Shown: one piece after another, positions 6,007 to 12,493 of the stretch | Layout of the letters: every line of letters starts with the position of its first letter | Numbering within the stretch: position 1 is the stretch's first letter | From: an uncultured Oscillospiraceae bacterium | Lineage (GTDB): Bacteria; Bacillota; Clostridia; Oscillospirales; Oscillospiraceae | Length of the DNA: 12,789 nucleotides | Assembly (NCBI GenBank): GCA_900758315.1 | Contig: CAAERF010000385.1 | Location: forward strand, 1-12,789 | Reading direction: 5' to 3' | Program-made: the position numbers and the translations under genes | The notes under the pieces: model-generated | What the model saw: the letters and a program-made list of their open reading frames with translations, nothing else | Databases searched by the model: none | Told to the model about the DNA's origin: nothing

Positions 6007-7392
6007 TTAGGCAATCCACTCCTTTGGCAGCTCCAGCTGACGAACTTCCTCCTCGCTCAGCTCCACAAATCCACCTTCGTTGTCGGGCAGTTCGTTGCCG
6101 GAAATCTCTCGTTCCCAGCCACGCTGCCGCCCATAGCCCGCAAACATCCGGGGATTAGAGAAAGGCTTCCAGCCGGTCACCACCGTGTTCATGATCTCAT
6201 TGATGTTGTGCAGCTGCCAACGCTTCGGCTCCTCAAAGGCGTGTCCCAACGCTTCCTTGAACAGCTGTTTGGAGCAGACTACATTGCCGGTGTAGTGTTC
6301 CAGAAAGCCCTGAATCTGCCCGGCCTCAGTGTCCTCCGGCATGAAGTCCTTTTGAACCTCCACCAGCTGCTTCTGAATCTCCTTTGAAAACTTCATGGAA
6401 TACTCTCCGCTGCGGTAAATGGTCATAGCCTCCGCCCATACCTGCAACAAATATTCCCTGGAAGCGGCTTCGTCCTCCAGAATGTGAACCTCCGCTTTCT
6501 CCGGGTAAATCATCACTGGCAGGAACCGGCGGTTTCCGGCTCGGTCAAGGGGTAGGAAATCCAGCGTGTTGGAGGAACCACCGAACACACACTGCCTTAG
6601 ACGGTCTTTGGGCTGGGTCTCATAGGGGGTGCGGTAGGTCTCCTTTTGGCGACTGATAAAGGAGCGGATCTCCTCTATACTCTTGGCGTTATTGGTGGCC
6701 AGCATCTCCGACATCTCGATGATCCAGTGGCCTTGCAGCTTGGCAAACACCTTGTCATCATCCAGCTTTTTCAGATCATCAGAGAACCACTCATCTTGTA
6801 TAGCCAGGAAGCGAAAGAAGGTGGACTTTCCGGCTCCTTGGCCGCCCACCAGACAGAGTAGCTCCTCATATTTGGAGCCTGGATGGAAGACCCGGCAGAT
6901 GGCTCCCAACAGGAAGTGCTTGAGCATTTCTTCCACATAGTCGCTCTCGTCAGCCCCTAAAAAGTGATGCAGACAGGAGTGTATCCGGGGCTTGCCGTCC
7001 CACACCAAACTGTTCAGCACATCCTGAATGGGGTGATAGCAGTTTTCGTTTGCTACGATGGAGAGCGCCGCCATCAGCTTCTTTTCACTGGTCAGGCCAT
7101 AGTTCTGCTCAAAGTAAAGGAGCAGATATTTGACATCGGTATCGGTTAAGGCGCTGGTGCTTCTGCGCCAGCCCAGATCCCGCACAATGTCCACACGGTC
7201 GGTCAGCAGATTTAGCCGAATAGCACCCCGCAAAAGCGGATCTTGGCAAAACACCGTGCGGCAATTTCCAATGGTGTTGGCCGGTTGTCCTTTCTCGGTG
7301 ACGGAGAGATTTTCTCGCACCTGCTCAATGGTCAATTCCACGCTTTCGGCCTGCTGGGTTGCAGGCACTAAACTCTGAGTTTCGCTGTTCAA
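6007..7392 (-). CDS. Virulence-associated E (VapE) family P-loop ATPase/helicase
   Basis: This 461-aa protein matches the VapE family of mobile-element replication ATPases (SF3-helicase-like). It has a Walker A motif GGQGAGKST (residues 183-191), a Walker B-like WIIEMSEM (223-230), and the downstream FGGSSNTLDFLP ... DRAGNRRFLPV segment (270-293), with an Asn sensor and Arg-finger candidates. A preceding helical domain includes NSLVWDGKPRI. Family members often carry a primase-like domain in front; here the first 80 residues are too short for one, so priming would need another protein. It likely unwinds or loads at the element's origin. Initiation appears to be TTG at 7390-7392, with AGGAGGTG about 8 nt upstream. 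A strong hairpin (7418-7446) sits just before that Shine-Dalgarno site. Unlike the upstream genes of this module, the frame is intact. Confidence 0.9.
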   Translation of the reverse strand: MNSETQSLVPATQQAESVELTIEQVRENLSVTEKGQPANTIGNCRTVFCQDPLLRGAIRLNLLTDRVDIVRDLGWRRSTSALTDTDVKYLLLYFEQNYGLTSEKKLMAALSIVANENCYHPIQDVLNSLVWDGKPRIHSCLHHFLGADESDYVEEMLKHFLLGAICRVFHPGSKYEELLCLVGGQGAGKSTFFRFLAIQDEWFSDDLKKLDDDKVFAKLQGHWIIEMSEMLATNNAKSIEEIRSFISRQKETYRTPYETQPKDRLRQCVFGGSSNTLDFLPLDRAGNRRFLPVMIYPEKAEVHILEDEAASREYLLQVWAEAMTIYRSGEYSMKFSKEIQKQLVEVQKDFMPEDTEAGQIQGFLEHYTGNVVCSKQLFKEALGHAFEEPKRWQLHNINEIMNTVVTGWKPFSNPRMFAGYGRQRGWEREISGNELPDNEGGFVELSEEEVRQLELPKEWIA

Positions 7393-7413
7393 TATTTCTC
7401 ACCTCCTCTAGAG

Positions 7414-7446
7414 AAAAGCATCTGATTTCTTCGCAAAATCAGATGC
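7414..7446 (-). terminator. Strong hairpin with T-run between mobilisation remnant and VapE-like gene
   Basis: A perfect 11-bp stem (7418-7428 with 7436-7446) has a 7-nt loop and is followed on the minus strand by TTTT (7414-7417). It sits 1 nt beyond the original stop codon of the mobilisation gene and just before the Shine-Dalgarno site of the VapE-like gene. It may attenuate transcription or stabilise the processed downstream message. Confidence 0.75.
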
Positions 7447-7447
7447 C

Positions 7448-7920
7448 TTACCGCTCCATATCCTGTTTTGCCTGCTGCTTTTTCCGGTTGTATTCTCTCT
7501 GTGCGCTATCCTGCTTGGCTTTTTCAGGAAAGCAAGAATGGATTCCTTGGCCTTTTCCTGAATCTGCTGTTTACCAGCCTGCTTGACCTCCGGCTGCATC
7601 AGCTTCTTCTGGATTTTTGTCAGGGCAGACTGCATGGCATTTTTGATTTTGGAGATCACTCCATCCAGCTGGGCAGCGGCATACTCACGCTCTTTTTGCG
7701 GCGCTTTCCGTTCCGGCGAGAGTACCCAGTTTTTCGTTTCCTCCACCAGCCGGATATCCTCCTTATGGGTTTCCAGCCGGACAGCATCGGTGACAACCTC
7801 CACCGCCTTGTCATAGGCAATATCCGAAACTTCCTCCACCAGTGTTTCCACATCCTCGATTTTCAGGGTCAGCTCCTCCAGCTTCTGTTCCTGGGCGGCC
7901 AACTGCTCCTTTTGCTTCAT
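7448..7920 (-). pseudogene. C-terminal remnant of a mobilisation (relaxase/Mob-type) protein
   Basis: The remnant is a charged, helical coiled-coil segment (MKQKEQLAAQEQKLEEL ... LVEEVSDIAYDKAVEVV) of the kind found at the C-terminus of mobilisation/plasmid-recombination proteins of clostridial elements; the nicking domain is absent. That identification rests on general resemblance (about 0.5). Two lesions are visible. At the 5' end the frame meets TGA just before ATC-CTG-ATG, exactly where the pcfB-like sequence stops, so the join is a deletion. Near 7525 the frame slips by one base in an AAAAA run: the other frame reads on through AQREYNRKKQQAKQDMER and ends at TAA (7448-7450), a natural basic tail just ahead of the hairpin, whereas the present frame runs through the hairpin to 7408. 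A ribosome could still start at ATG 7918-7920, but the product would lack any catalytic part. Confidence 0.6.
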
Positions 7921-7921
7921 C

Positions 7922-8170
7922 AGGATTCACGCCGTATTTTTTTGCACAGGGCTTGAACGCTCCAATGTTGGCCTCGGTAATCTCGATGTTGGAGAGGGCG
8001 ACCCCATGCTTTTTTAACTGCTTTAGGCTCTGCTGGCCGTGATGCAGCGTGTTCTTGCTCTTGGCCCGGTGTTGCAGGTACTTTTTCAGCGCCGCTTGCA
8101 GCACTTGGGCCGTGAGCTTGCCCGTTTTCATAGACAGGGCAATGGTCTTTTGGGTGACTTCTTCCTGCAA
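7922..8170 (-). pseudogene. pcfB: PcfB family (DUF3801) conjugation protein, 3'-truncated
   Basis: The first 80 or so residues match PcfB/DUF3801, an accessory protein of the conjugative coupling complex encoded next to VirD4/TraG genes: QKTIALSMKTGKLTAQVLQ, then the helical LKKYLQHR ... KHG-linker and SNIEITEANIGAF. The start is TTG at 8168-8170, with GGAGG 8 nt upstream. Homology ends at about KKYGV. The remaining C-terminal half (a strand-helix unit ending in a basic tail in intact relatives) is replaced by out-of-family residues that run by chance to a stop at 7811 inside the mobilisation remnant. The VirD4 gene that should follow is missing. This fits a deletion that removed the end of pcfB, the transfer genes, and the start of the mobilisation gene. 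Confidence 0.8.
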
Positions 8171-8199
8171 TAGTATCCCTCCTTGTCTGAAAGTCAGAA

Positions 8200-8231
8200 G
8201 CGGCGTCTAAGGTGGAACCACCAGACGCCGC
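8200..8231. repeat. Strong intercistronic hairpin before pcfB
   Basis: The outer arms 8200-8208 and 8223-8231 (GCGGCGTCT/AGACGCCGC, 9 bp) and inner arms 8211-8215 and 8218-8222 (GGTGG/CCACC) make a 14-bp stem with a 2-nt AA bulge. It fills the gap between the DUF5348 gene and the pcfB Shine-Dalgarno site. The minus-strand tail is TTCTGACTTTC, so it is at best a partial terminator; a role in message stability is as likely. Confidence 0.6.
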
Positions 8232-8244
8232 AGATAAATGTGGG

Positions 8245-8457
8245 TCAAATCCGTACCCGCAGGCCGGAAAGGTCGTCGGCCCGGATACCGACAAGATACC
8301 AGCTATCGGCCATTTCAATGCGGGTGGGCCGCCATTTGCCGCCAATCATCACGTCGAAGCACTCCCCGCAATGGAGGCCGCCGTAGTAGTCGGCCAGATC
8401 AAAGCGGATGTCGTAGCGGTCTGTCTGCTCGTCAAAAATCAATGCGCCCTGCTTCAT
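8245..8457 (-). CDS. DUF5348 domain protein (70 aa)
   Basis: This small protein matches the DUF5348 family found in the replication/transfer modules of clostridial integrative elements: MKQGALIFDEQTDRYDI at the start, then a YYGGLHCGECFDV core and a TRIEMADSWYLVGI strand. It is probably an all-beta, SH3-like small domain. The CGEC pair may be structural or bind metal. Its role is unknown. The ATG at 8455-8457 has AGGAGG about 8 nt upstream. The gene starts 21 nt after the replication-initiator remnant and is followed by a strong hairpin. The length is normal and the frame intact, one of the few whole genes left in this module. Confidence 0.85.
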   Translation of the reverse strand: MKQGALIFDEQTDRYDIRFDLADYYGGLHCGECFDVMIGGKWRPTRIEMADSWYLVGIRADDLSGLRVRI

Positions 8458-8478
8458 AGGGTCGTCCTCCTTTTCTCG

Positions 8479-9432
8479 TTACAGGCTTTCGTCCCCGCCG
8501 CAGGAACCGTCAGGCAGACCGGATTTGGACTTTCCCCAATCCGGCTGCGCCATGTCGTGCGCGACAAGGGCCGTGTAGTAGTTGGAAATAGTGCTGGGGG
8601 CGTTAAACAGCATAGCCCGTAGGTACTGCTTGATGTTGCGGACGCGGGTTGTGTTCTCCCGCAGGCCATCCAGCACAAAGCGGATATGTTCGCCGTTGAG
8701 CTTCATGTACTTTGACTTTACCAGCTCGGCGGGGTAGTCGTCCCCGGCAACACGGATCGTCTTGCGGGAGGTGCAGACGGTTTCCAGCATCAGGTCTACG
8801 ATCTCGTCAAGCTGCTCCCGGTCAATTTGAGAATCCTGAATGAGATAGTCATACTCGATGTTCTCCAAAATGATTTCCCGATAAATCCGTACAGCCTCGT
8901 CCTTTCCCGTCCTTTTCCTTTCCGGCGGCGTAGCCGCTGCCTCCGCAGGGGGAGGGGTCAGGGAGAGGAAAGAAATGGAATGGAATCGGTACTTTGTCCA
9001 TCTGTATTTATTTTTTCTGTCTTTGGTAAGTAAGTTGTTTGTATATCTTTATTTAATTGCGTTGGATTTCCCGACGACGGATTATCCGATGTCGGATTTT
9101 CCAACACCGGGTCAGCCGATGTTGGATTTTCCAATACCGGGTTTTCCAATACCGGCTGCTCGTAGATGGTATAGACCATATCGGCCATTTTGCCTTTCGG
9201 GTCGCGTCCCTGCTCCCGCCTGATATATCCAGCCTTTTCAAGCTCCCATACCGCCGTCCTAATCGCGTCGATGCTTTCCCGGTTGGCCCTTTAGGGTGTA
9301 GTCCCAATCCTCCGGCAAGGACAGCATTTGCGACAGCAGGCCCTTGGCTTTCAGGGACAGGGCCTTGTTCCGCAGGTGGTGATTTGACATCACCGTGTAG
9401 CCTCGATTCTTTTCTACGCGGAATACTGCCAT
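8479..9432 (-). pseudogene. Replication initiator (RepA-N-like start, DUF6017 end), frameshifted
   Basis: Three frames together spell one protein. The first, from ATG 9430-9432, reads MAVFRVEKNRGYTVMSNHHL and ends ...LPEDWDYTLKG, a winged-helix start typical of ICE replication initiators. At about 9285 the frame is lost; the continuing frame reads NRESIDAIRTAVWELEKAGYI, the expected next helices, so roughly 11 nt (about four codons) are missing. This frame runs through a proline-rich repeat and meets TGA at 8958-8960. A second slip in the T/C-rich stretch just before it restores PPPAEAATPPERKR and then the DUF6017 region (IREIILENIEYD-like entry, AGDDYPAELVKSK, LFNAPSTISNYYTALV). The stop is at 8479. 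With two breaks no full-length initiator can be made. DUF6017 alone is open from about 8955 on, but it has no good ribosome site. Confidence 0.8.
9059..9165 (-). repeat. Degenerate tandem repeat coding for NP-ended pentapeptides/hexapeptides
   Basis: On the minus strand units of 15 and 18 nt code for repeats of the form (P)VLENP, TSADP, TSDNP, SSGNP, for example ENPVLENPTSADPVLENP. At DNA level the unit resembles GG(A/G)AAATCC(A/G)AC(A/G)TCGG or CCGGTATTGGAAAA. It forms the linker between the winged-helix and DUF6017 parts of the initiator. Such arrays change length by slippage. Confidence 0.6.
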
Positions 9433-9449
9433 ATCAAAATCAGCTCCTT

Positions 9450-9668
9450 TCACAGTGAATTTGGCCCCGCTGCAAGACCGGTGAGCTTGCCCGGCTGATA
9501 GGGACACTCTGCATAGACGCAGAATTGATATTTCCAATCCGGGCGATAAAAGCGGCAGGTGCCGCAATCCTCCGGCGCGTCCGCCCCGCCGCCGTCGTAG
9601 TGATCGAAACCGGGCTTTTCCTGCATCAGCCGTTCAAAGGCCCGATTCTGGCCGGAAGTAAAGTACAT
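9450..9668 (-). CDS. Cys-rich small protein of the replication module (72 aa)
   Basis: This 72-aa protein begins MYFTSGQNRAFERLMQ and carries CGTCRFY (C45, C48) and FCVYAECPYQPGK (C60, C65), a four-Cys pattern that suggests a zinc-binding fold. Proteins of this form are common just upstream of the replication initiator in clostridial integrative elements; their function is unknown. The ATG at 9666-9668 is chosen because AGGAGGTG lies 6 nt upstream; the frame is open further upstream but has no other good ribosome site there. It ends 17 nt before the initiator ATG, in the same direction. An insertion sequence now sits directly upstream and has probably cut the gene off from its native promoter. 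Confidence 0.75.
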   Translation of the reverse strand: MYFTSGQNRAFERLMQEKPGFDHYDGGGADAPEDCGTCRFYRPDWKYQFCVYAECPYQPGKLTGLAAGPNSL

Positions 9669-9695
9669 AGTGTCACCTCCTTTCCTTGGGCAAAA

Positions 9696-11234
9696 CAGCC
9701 ATGAGCAAAACTCCAAAAGAGTAGTAATTGCAATGGTTCCCGGCCATGGCTGAAACCGAAAATCACTCATATGATATAGAAAGCGGCGCCCCATTCTGGT
9801 AAAATTGACTTGATAGAAAACCAACCAGAAAGGGGCTGGCCGCTATCTACCGACAGGAAATCATTCAGGATGTCACGCTGTTCACATCCCAACGAGCCGC
9901 AAACCTCTACGACAAGCTTTTCAGCTGTCTGGACTTCACGCTGCCCAGAGCGGCAACCGGGCGGAGAGGCTTCCCCAAAGAAGCCATGGTCTGTGCGTTT
10001 ATCGTTATGAAATGCGAGGGCTTCTCACAAATCACAGATTTGGCGGATTATCTGGACAACAACCGGCTCATTGCCCACTACTGCGGGTTCAATATCATGG
10101 AGCCGCTGCCGTCCTACTGGACGTATGACCGTTTCCTCAAAAAAATGGATAACGCTGCATTGAAAGAAATCATGGCGGCACAGGTGAAGAAACTCTATGA
10201 GATGGGGATCGTGGACGCCTCATTTATTGGCCTGGACTCCACACCCGTCATGGCAAACACGAAGCAGAACAATCCAAAATCCTTTGCAAAGAACAAGTTC
10301 TCCAAGGAAAACCACCCGAAAAGCGATCCGGACTGCGCCCTCGGCGTCCACTCGGCCTCCAACCAGCACAATGAGCGCCGGTATGAGTTCTACTGGGGCT
10401 ACAAAAGTCATGTGCTGGTGGACTGCATCTCCGGCCTGCCGTTCTACGAGCTGACCACACCGGGCAATGTCGCCGATTCCTCCGTCGCCGCTGAGATCCT
10501 CGCAGCTGCGAATCAGACGGTTTCTTTGAAAGAATGCACCTTCCTTGCCGACAAGGGCTACGATGTGAAAAGCATCTACAATACCGTAAAAACGGTCTAT
10601 GAGGGCGAGGCATTTATCCCCCTCAATCCACGCGGTACGAAAGATTCAAAGGCACTTTCTGCCGGTAATCCGGTCTGCGAGGCAGGGCTTGCTATGCACA
10701 AGGACGGCAAAACAACCGACAATGGGCGTACCCGCCAGAAATACTGCTGTCCGTTCCGTCAGTCCAAAATCGGTGTTTGCCCTTGTAACCACAAAAACTG
10801 GAACAACGGCAAGAAAAACCGGGGCTGCACGAAATATAAAACCGTTCCCGATGACTACAGACTTTCCATTGACCGTAGCTGCCTCTGTTTCAAGAGAACA
10901 TACGCCTTGCGTACAGAGTGCGAGCGTTACAATTCTCGCTTCAAATCCACAGGTCAGGAACGGCTGTGGGTGCGCAATGGAACCAGCGCGGCAAACCTCA
11001 ATACGCTGGCTCATATCTCCGCTTTAGCGGTTGCGCTGGCCGCCGTTCTGCATGGTTCTCACTCCTACCGTTCTGCCAAACAGCTTCAGCGTTCTGCCTG
11101 ATCTGTCTTTTCCATACCTTTTGCAGGCGCGGGGTTCACCGTGCTATGGTTTTTGCGCCCTTGAGATGCCCCAAGCTCTTTTGATTCCCATTTGCCTTGT
11201 TCGTGGGCTGCGCCTTCTGCCTGTTTTGCTCATC
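9696..11234 (+). mobile_element. Insertion sequence with DDE transposase, about 1.54 kb
   Basis: A single transposase gene is flanked by the inverted 11-mer ATGAGCAAAAC (9701-9711) and GTTTTGCTCAT (11223-11233). Outside these, a 13-bp direct repeat matches at 12 of 13 positions (TCCTTGGGCAAAA at 9683-9695, TCTTTGGGCAAAA at 11235-11247) and may be the target duplication. Exact ends are uncertain: the inverted repeat is short and the direct repeat imperfect. A further 8-bp inverted pair, CAGCCATG/CATGGCTG, lies inside the left end (near 9696 and 9744). Confidence 0.6.
9836..11101 (+). CDS. IS DDE transposase (IS4/IS1182-like superfamily), no ATG at its natural start
   Basis: The conserved frame reads back to about 9836 (LAAIYRQEIIQDVTLF ...), giving about 421 aa. 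DDE residues are likely D134 in GLDSTPV, D239 in LADKGYD, and E363 in ECERYNSRFK (numbered from 9836). Between the last two lies a Cys-rich insert (CCPFRQSKIGVCPC ... GC), probably zinc-binding. An N-terminal segment (GRRGFPKEAMVCAFIVMK) fits the usual DNA-binding part of this group. The frame is open from a TGA near 9808, but the codon at the natural start is CTG (9836-9838), with AGAAAGGGG directly against it. The first ATG in frame is 9986, which would drop 50 conserved residues. So the gene either starts at CTG, or a start-codon mutation has silenced it. The family name is approximate; the DDE transposase call is firm. Confidence 0.85.
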   Translation: MAAIYRQEIIQDVTLFTSQRAANLYDKLFSCLDFTLPRAATGRRGFPKEAMVCAFIVMKCEGFSQITDLADYLDNNRLIAHYCGFNIMEPLPSYWTYDRFLKKMDNAALKEIMAAQVKKLYEMGIVDASFIGLDSTPVMANTKQNNPKSFAKNKFSKENHPKSDPDCALGVHSASNQHNERRYEFYWGYKSHVLVDCISGLPFYELTTPGNVADSSVAAEILAAANQTVSLKECTFLADKGYDVKSIYNTVKTVYEGEAFIPLNPRGTKDSKALSAGNPVCEAGLAMHKDGKTTDNGRTRQKYCCPFRQSKIGVCPCNHKNWNNGKKNRGCTKYKTVPDDYRLSIDRSCLCFKRTYALRTECERYNSRFKSTGQERLWVRNGTSAANLNTLAHISALAVALAAVLHGSHSYRSAKQLQRSA

Positions 11235-11243
11235 TCTTTGGGC

Positions 11244-11289
11244 AAAAAGAAATGCCTTTTTCGTCGCAGACTTACGAAAAAGGCATTTC
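11244..11289 (-). terminator. Perfect 16-bp stem hairpin with T-run
   Basis: GAAATGCCTTTTTCGT (11249-11264) pairs perfectly with 11274-11289 around a 9-nt loop. On the minus strand TTTTT follows (11244-11248), so it has the shape of a minus-strand terminator, yet no minus-strand gene lies upstream in this window. If the insertion sequence is removed, it would sit just before the Shine-Dalgarno site of the 72-aa gene, like the hairpins ahead of pcfB and the VapE-like gene. Confidence 0.75.
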
Positions 11290-11334
11290 AGGTGTGATTA
11301 TAGAGATGTTTAATTGTCTTTAGATTTTTGAAAA

Positions 11335-11454
11335 GTCCCGGTTTTATGCGGGTTTGCGCTGGTTGTGCTAATCGGAACGAAGCTACTGCGACTGCGGGTA
11401 CAAAAAGAAAGGGTAACGGACGATGAAGAGGAAGGAAACCTATCTTTCCCGTGA
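11335..11454 (+). pseudogene. C-terminal scrap of a membrane protein
   Basis: An open frame of 39 codons without a start reads a hydrophobic stretch (VLCGFALVVLIGTKLL) followed by a basic then acidic tail (RLRVQKERVTDDEEEG) and TGA at 11452-11454. This looks like the last transmembrane helix and cytoplasmic tail of a transporter or other membrane protein. It is cut at a TGA at 11329-11331, just past the hairpin that ends the mobile region, and it overlaps the start of the next gene by 32 nt, as in a coupled operon. The rest of the gene is missing, so this may mark the chromosomal side of the junction. The match is by shape only. Confidence 0.4.
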
Positions 11455-12028
11455 TTTCCGGGAGACTGTGGCACTGCGCTTTCCCGCGCAGGCAAAGGAA
11501 CTGAACACCGCTTTCGATATGCGCCTGAGTGCGCTGCTGGCTGAAAATGCAGATGCAAGCAAGGAAAAGCAATACCACCTCAAGCGGCAGATTTTGCCGG
11601 GCATTTCGGCCTACGAGACCTTGCAGCGGGTCATGCCGAAAGAGGAGGCACTGCAAACCGTTCACGGCTATGTGGAGCGCTTGGCGAGAACGAGCCACAA
11701 ACAGCTTGCCGCCCTGCTGCACATACCGGGGCTTTACCGCCTTGTTCCCGGCGTTTTCGTCAAATCCACCCGGAGCATTTTCGGCCCGGCGGCGGGCTTT
11801 GCCCCAAAAGAACTGCAGACCGGTAACGGCGTCTGGCGTGTGGATATGATGAAGTGTCCCTATCACGACACCTGCGCAGAATACGGCTGCCCGGAGCTGT
11901 GCCGTTGCTTTTGCGACAGTGATGACATCAGCTATACCGGGCTGCATCCGAAGCTGATCTGGGAGAGAAGCATGACGCTGGGGCGCGGAAATGACCGCTG
12001 CGATTTTTGCATGAAAACCATAAAATAG
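11423..12028 (+). CDS. L-2-amino-thiazoline-4-carboxylic acid hydrolase-like protein
   Basis: This 201-aa protein fits the family named after L-2-amino-thiazoline-4-carboxylic acid hydrolase (an L-cysteine-forming step), though most family members are untested. The N-terminal half is helical. The C-terminal half carries the conserved strand and Cys-rich part: NGVWRVDMMKCPYHDTC, then CPELCRCFCDSDD (cysteines near 145, 151, 156, 160, 162, 164) and GNDRCDFC (193, 196). The end at DFCMKTIK is typical, so the protein looks complete. The ATG at 11423-11425 follows AAAGGG at about 8 nt. In gut Clostridia such genes often sit beside AraC regulators, transporters and hydrolases, as here. The cellular role is uncertain, and the annotated reaction should not be taken as shown. 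Confidence 0.8.
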   Translation: MKRKETYLSRDFRETVALRFPAQAKELNTAFDMRLSALLAENADASKEKQYHLKRQILPGISAYETLQRVMPKEEALQTVHGYVERLARTSHKQLAALLHIPGLYRLVPGVFVKSTRSIFGPAAGFAPKELQTGNGVWRVDMMKCPYHDTCAEYGCPELCRCFCDSDDISYTGLHPKLIWERSMTLGRGNDRCDFCMKTIK

Positions 12029-12048
12029 ATGCACAGGAAGCGAAGAAA

Positions 12049-12138
12049 ATGAAGAAAGAAGAATTAAAGCAGTTCATCCGCTGGTGCATCGCGGCTGCGG
12101 TGTATGAGAAAAAGCACTCTGCGCACCTCGCAGGATGA
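12049..12138 (+). CDS. Very short open frame, possibly a gene remnant (29 aa)
   Basis: ATG at 12049 opens a 29-codon frame (MKKEELKQFIRW ... EKKHSAHLAG) that starts 20 nt after the previous gene. Upstream is AGGAAGCGAAGAAA, with AGGA about 10 nt from the ATG, a modest ribosome site. It has the look of a normal protein start that is then broken. It could be the start of the alpha/beta hydrolase whose C-terminus lies at 12203-12442, with the middle deleted. No function can be given. Confidence 0.35.
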   Translation: MKKEELKQFIRWCIAAAVYEKKHSAHLAG

Positions 12139-12202
12139 CAGCGATTGCTGAATTGTCTGTGTTTTTTGCAGAAAGTGCATCCATAGCTTCCGGTGTGTAT
12201 AT

Positions 12203-12442
12203 ATGCTGAAGGATTACCCGCCTTTCCAAGCAAATGATTTTGAATATCTGCGGGGGAGGATACTGATCCTCCTCCCGGAAAATGACATTTTCAAAAAAAG
12301 AAGATCAGAAACGGTTCGCAGATCTGTTCCGGAAACTGGATGCAGAGATCCGCACGGTTCCGGGCGGTCATGTGGCTTCATTGTTCAGGCGGAACGGTAT
12401 CTTGATTTGATGGAAACATTTTTGCAGAGAAATGGAATTTGA
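12203..12442 (+). pseudogene. Alpha/beta hydrolase C-terminal remnant with two frameshifts
   Basis: Read across frames this is the last 80 or so residues of an alpha/beta hydrolase: YPPFQANDFEYLRGRILILL, then PENDIF (acidic-residue loop), KKEDQKRFADLFRKLDA, the VPGGHVASLF catalytic-His loop, and QAERYLDLMETFLQRNGI at the end. The frame slips forward at a run of seven A (12293-12299), where six would keep it, and slips back near 12386 (TTGTTCAGGC, one C short). Between the slips the literal frame is nonsense. The first two-thirds of the gene, including the nucleophile-elbow Ser, are missing; only a short remnant precedes it. The product would be inactive. Confidence 0.7.
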
Positions 12443-12493
12443 CAGTTCACGTCTGAGAATCAGTAAGAAAAAGCGAATCTTCAGGAAAAGAGA

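Noticed and set aside
5477..6387. Two plus-strand open frames across the leader region and the end of the VapE-like gene
   Set aside because: They cross promoters, hairpins and an antisense coding region and show no protein-like features.
7920..8345. Minus-strand 141-codon frame overlapping pcfB
   Set aside because: It is an out-of-frame reading of the pcfB region, with low-complexity Pro/Ala/Gly-rich sequence.
8479..8868. DUF6017 part as a separate gene starting at a TTG near 8868
   Set aside because: That TTG codes for an internal Leu in the family, there is no ribosome site, and the upstream sequence continues the initiator in frame.
11288..12034. Minus-strand open frame of 248 codons opposite the ATC-hydrolase-like gene
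   Set aside because: The plus strand carries a family-typical protein with conserved cysteines; the minus frame has no recognisable domain or ribosome site.
12241..12285. Inverted GAGGAT/ATCCTC near 12255-12275 as a terminator
   Set aside because: It lies within the hydrolase coding remnant (GRILILLPEN) and has no T-run, so it is probably coincidental to the codons.
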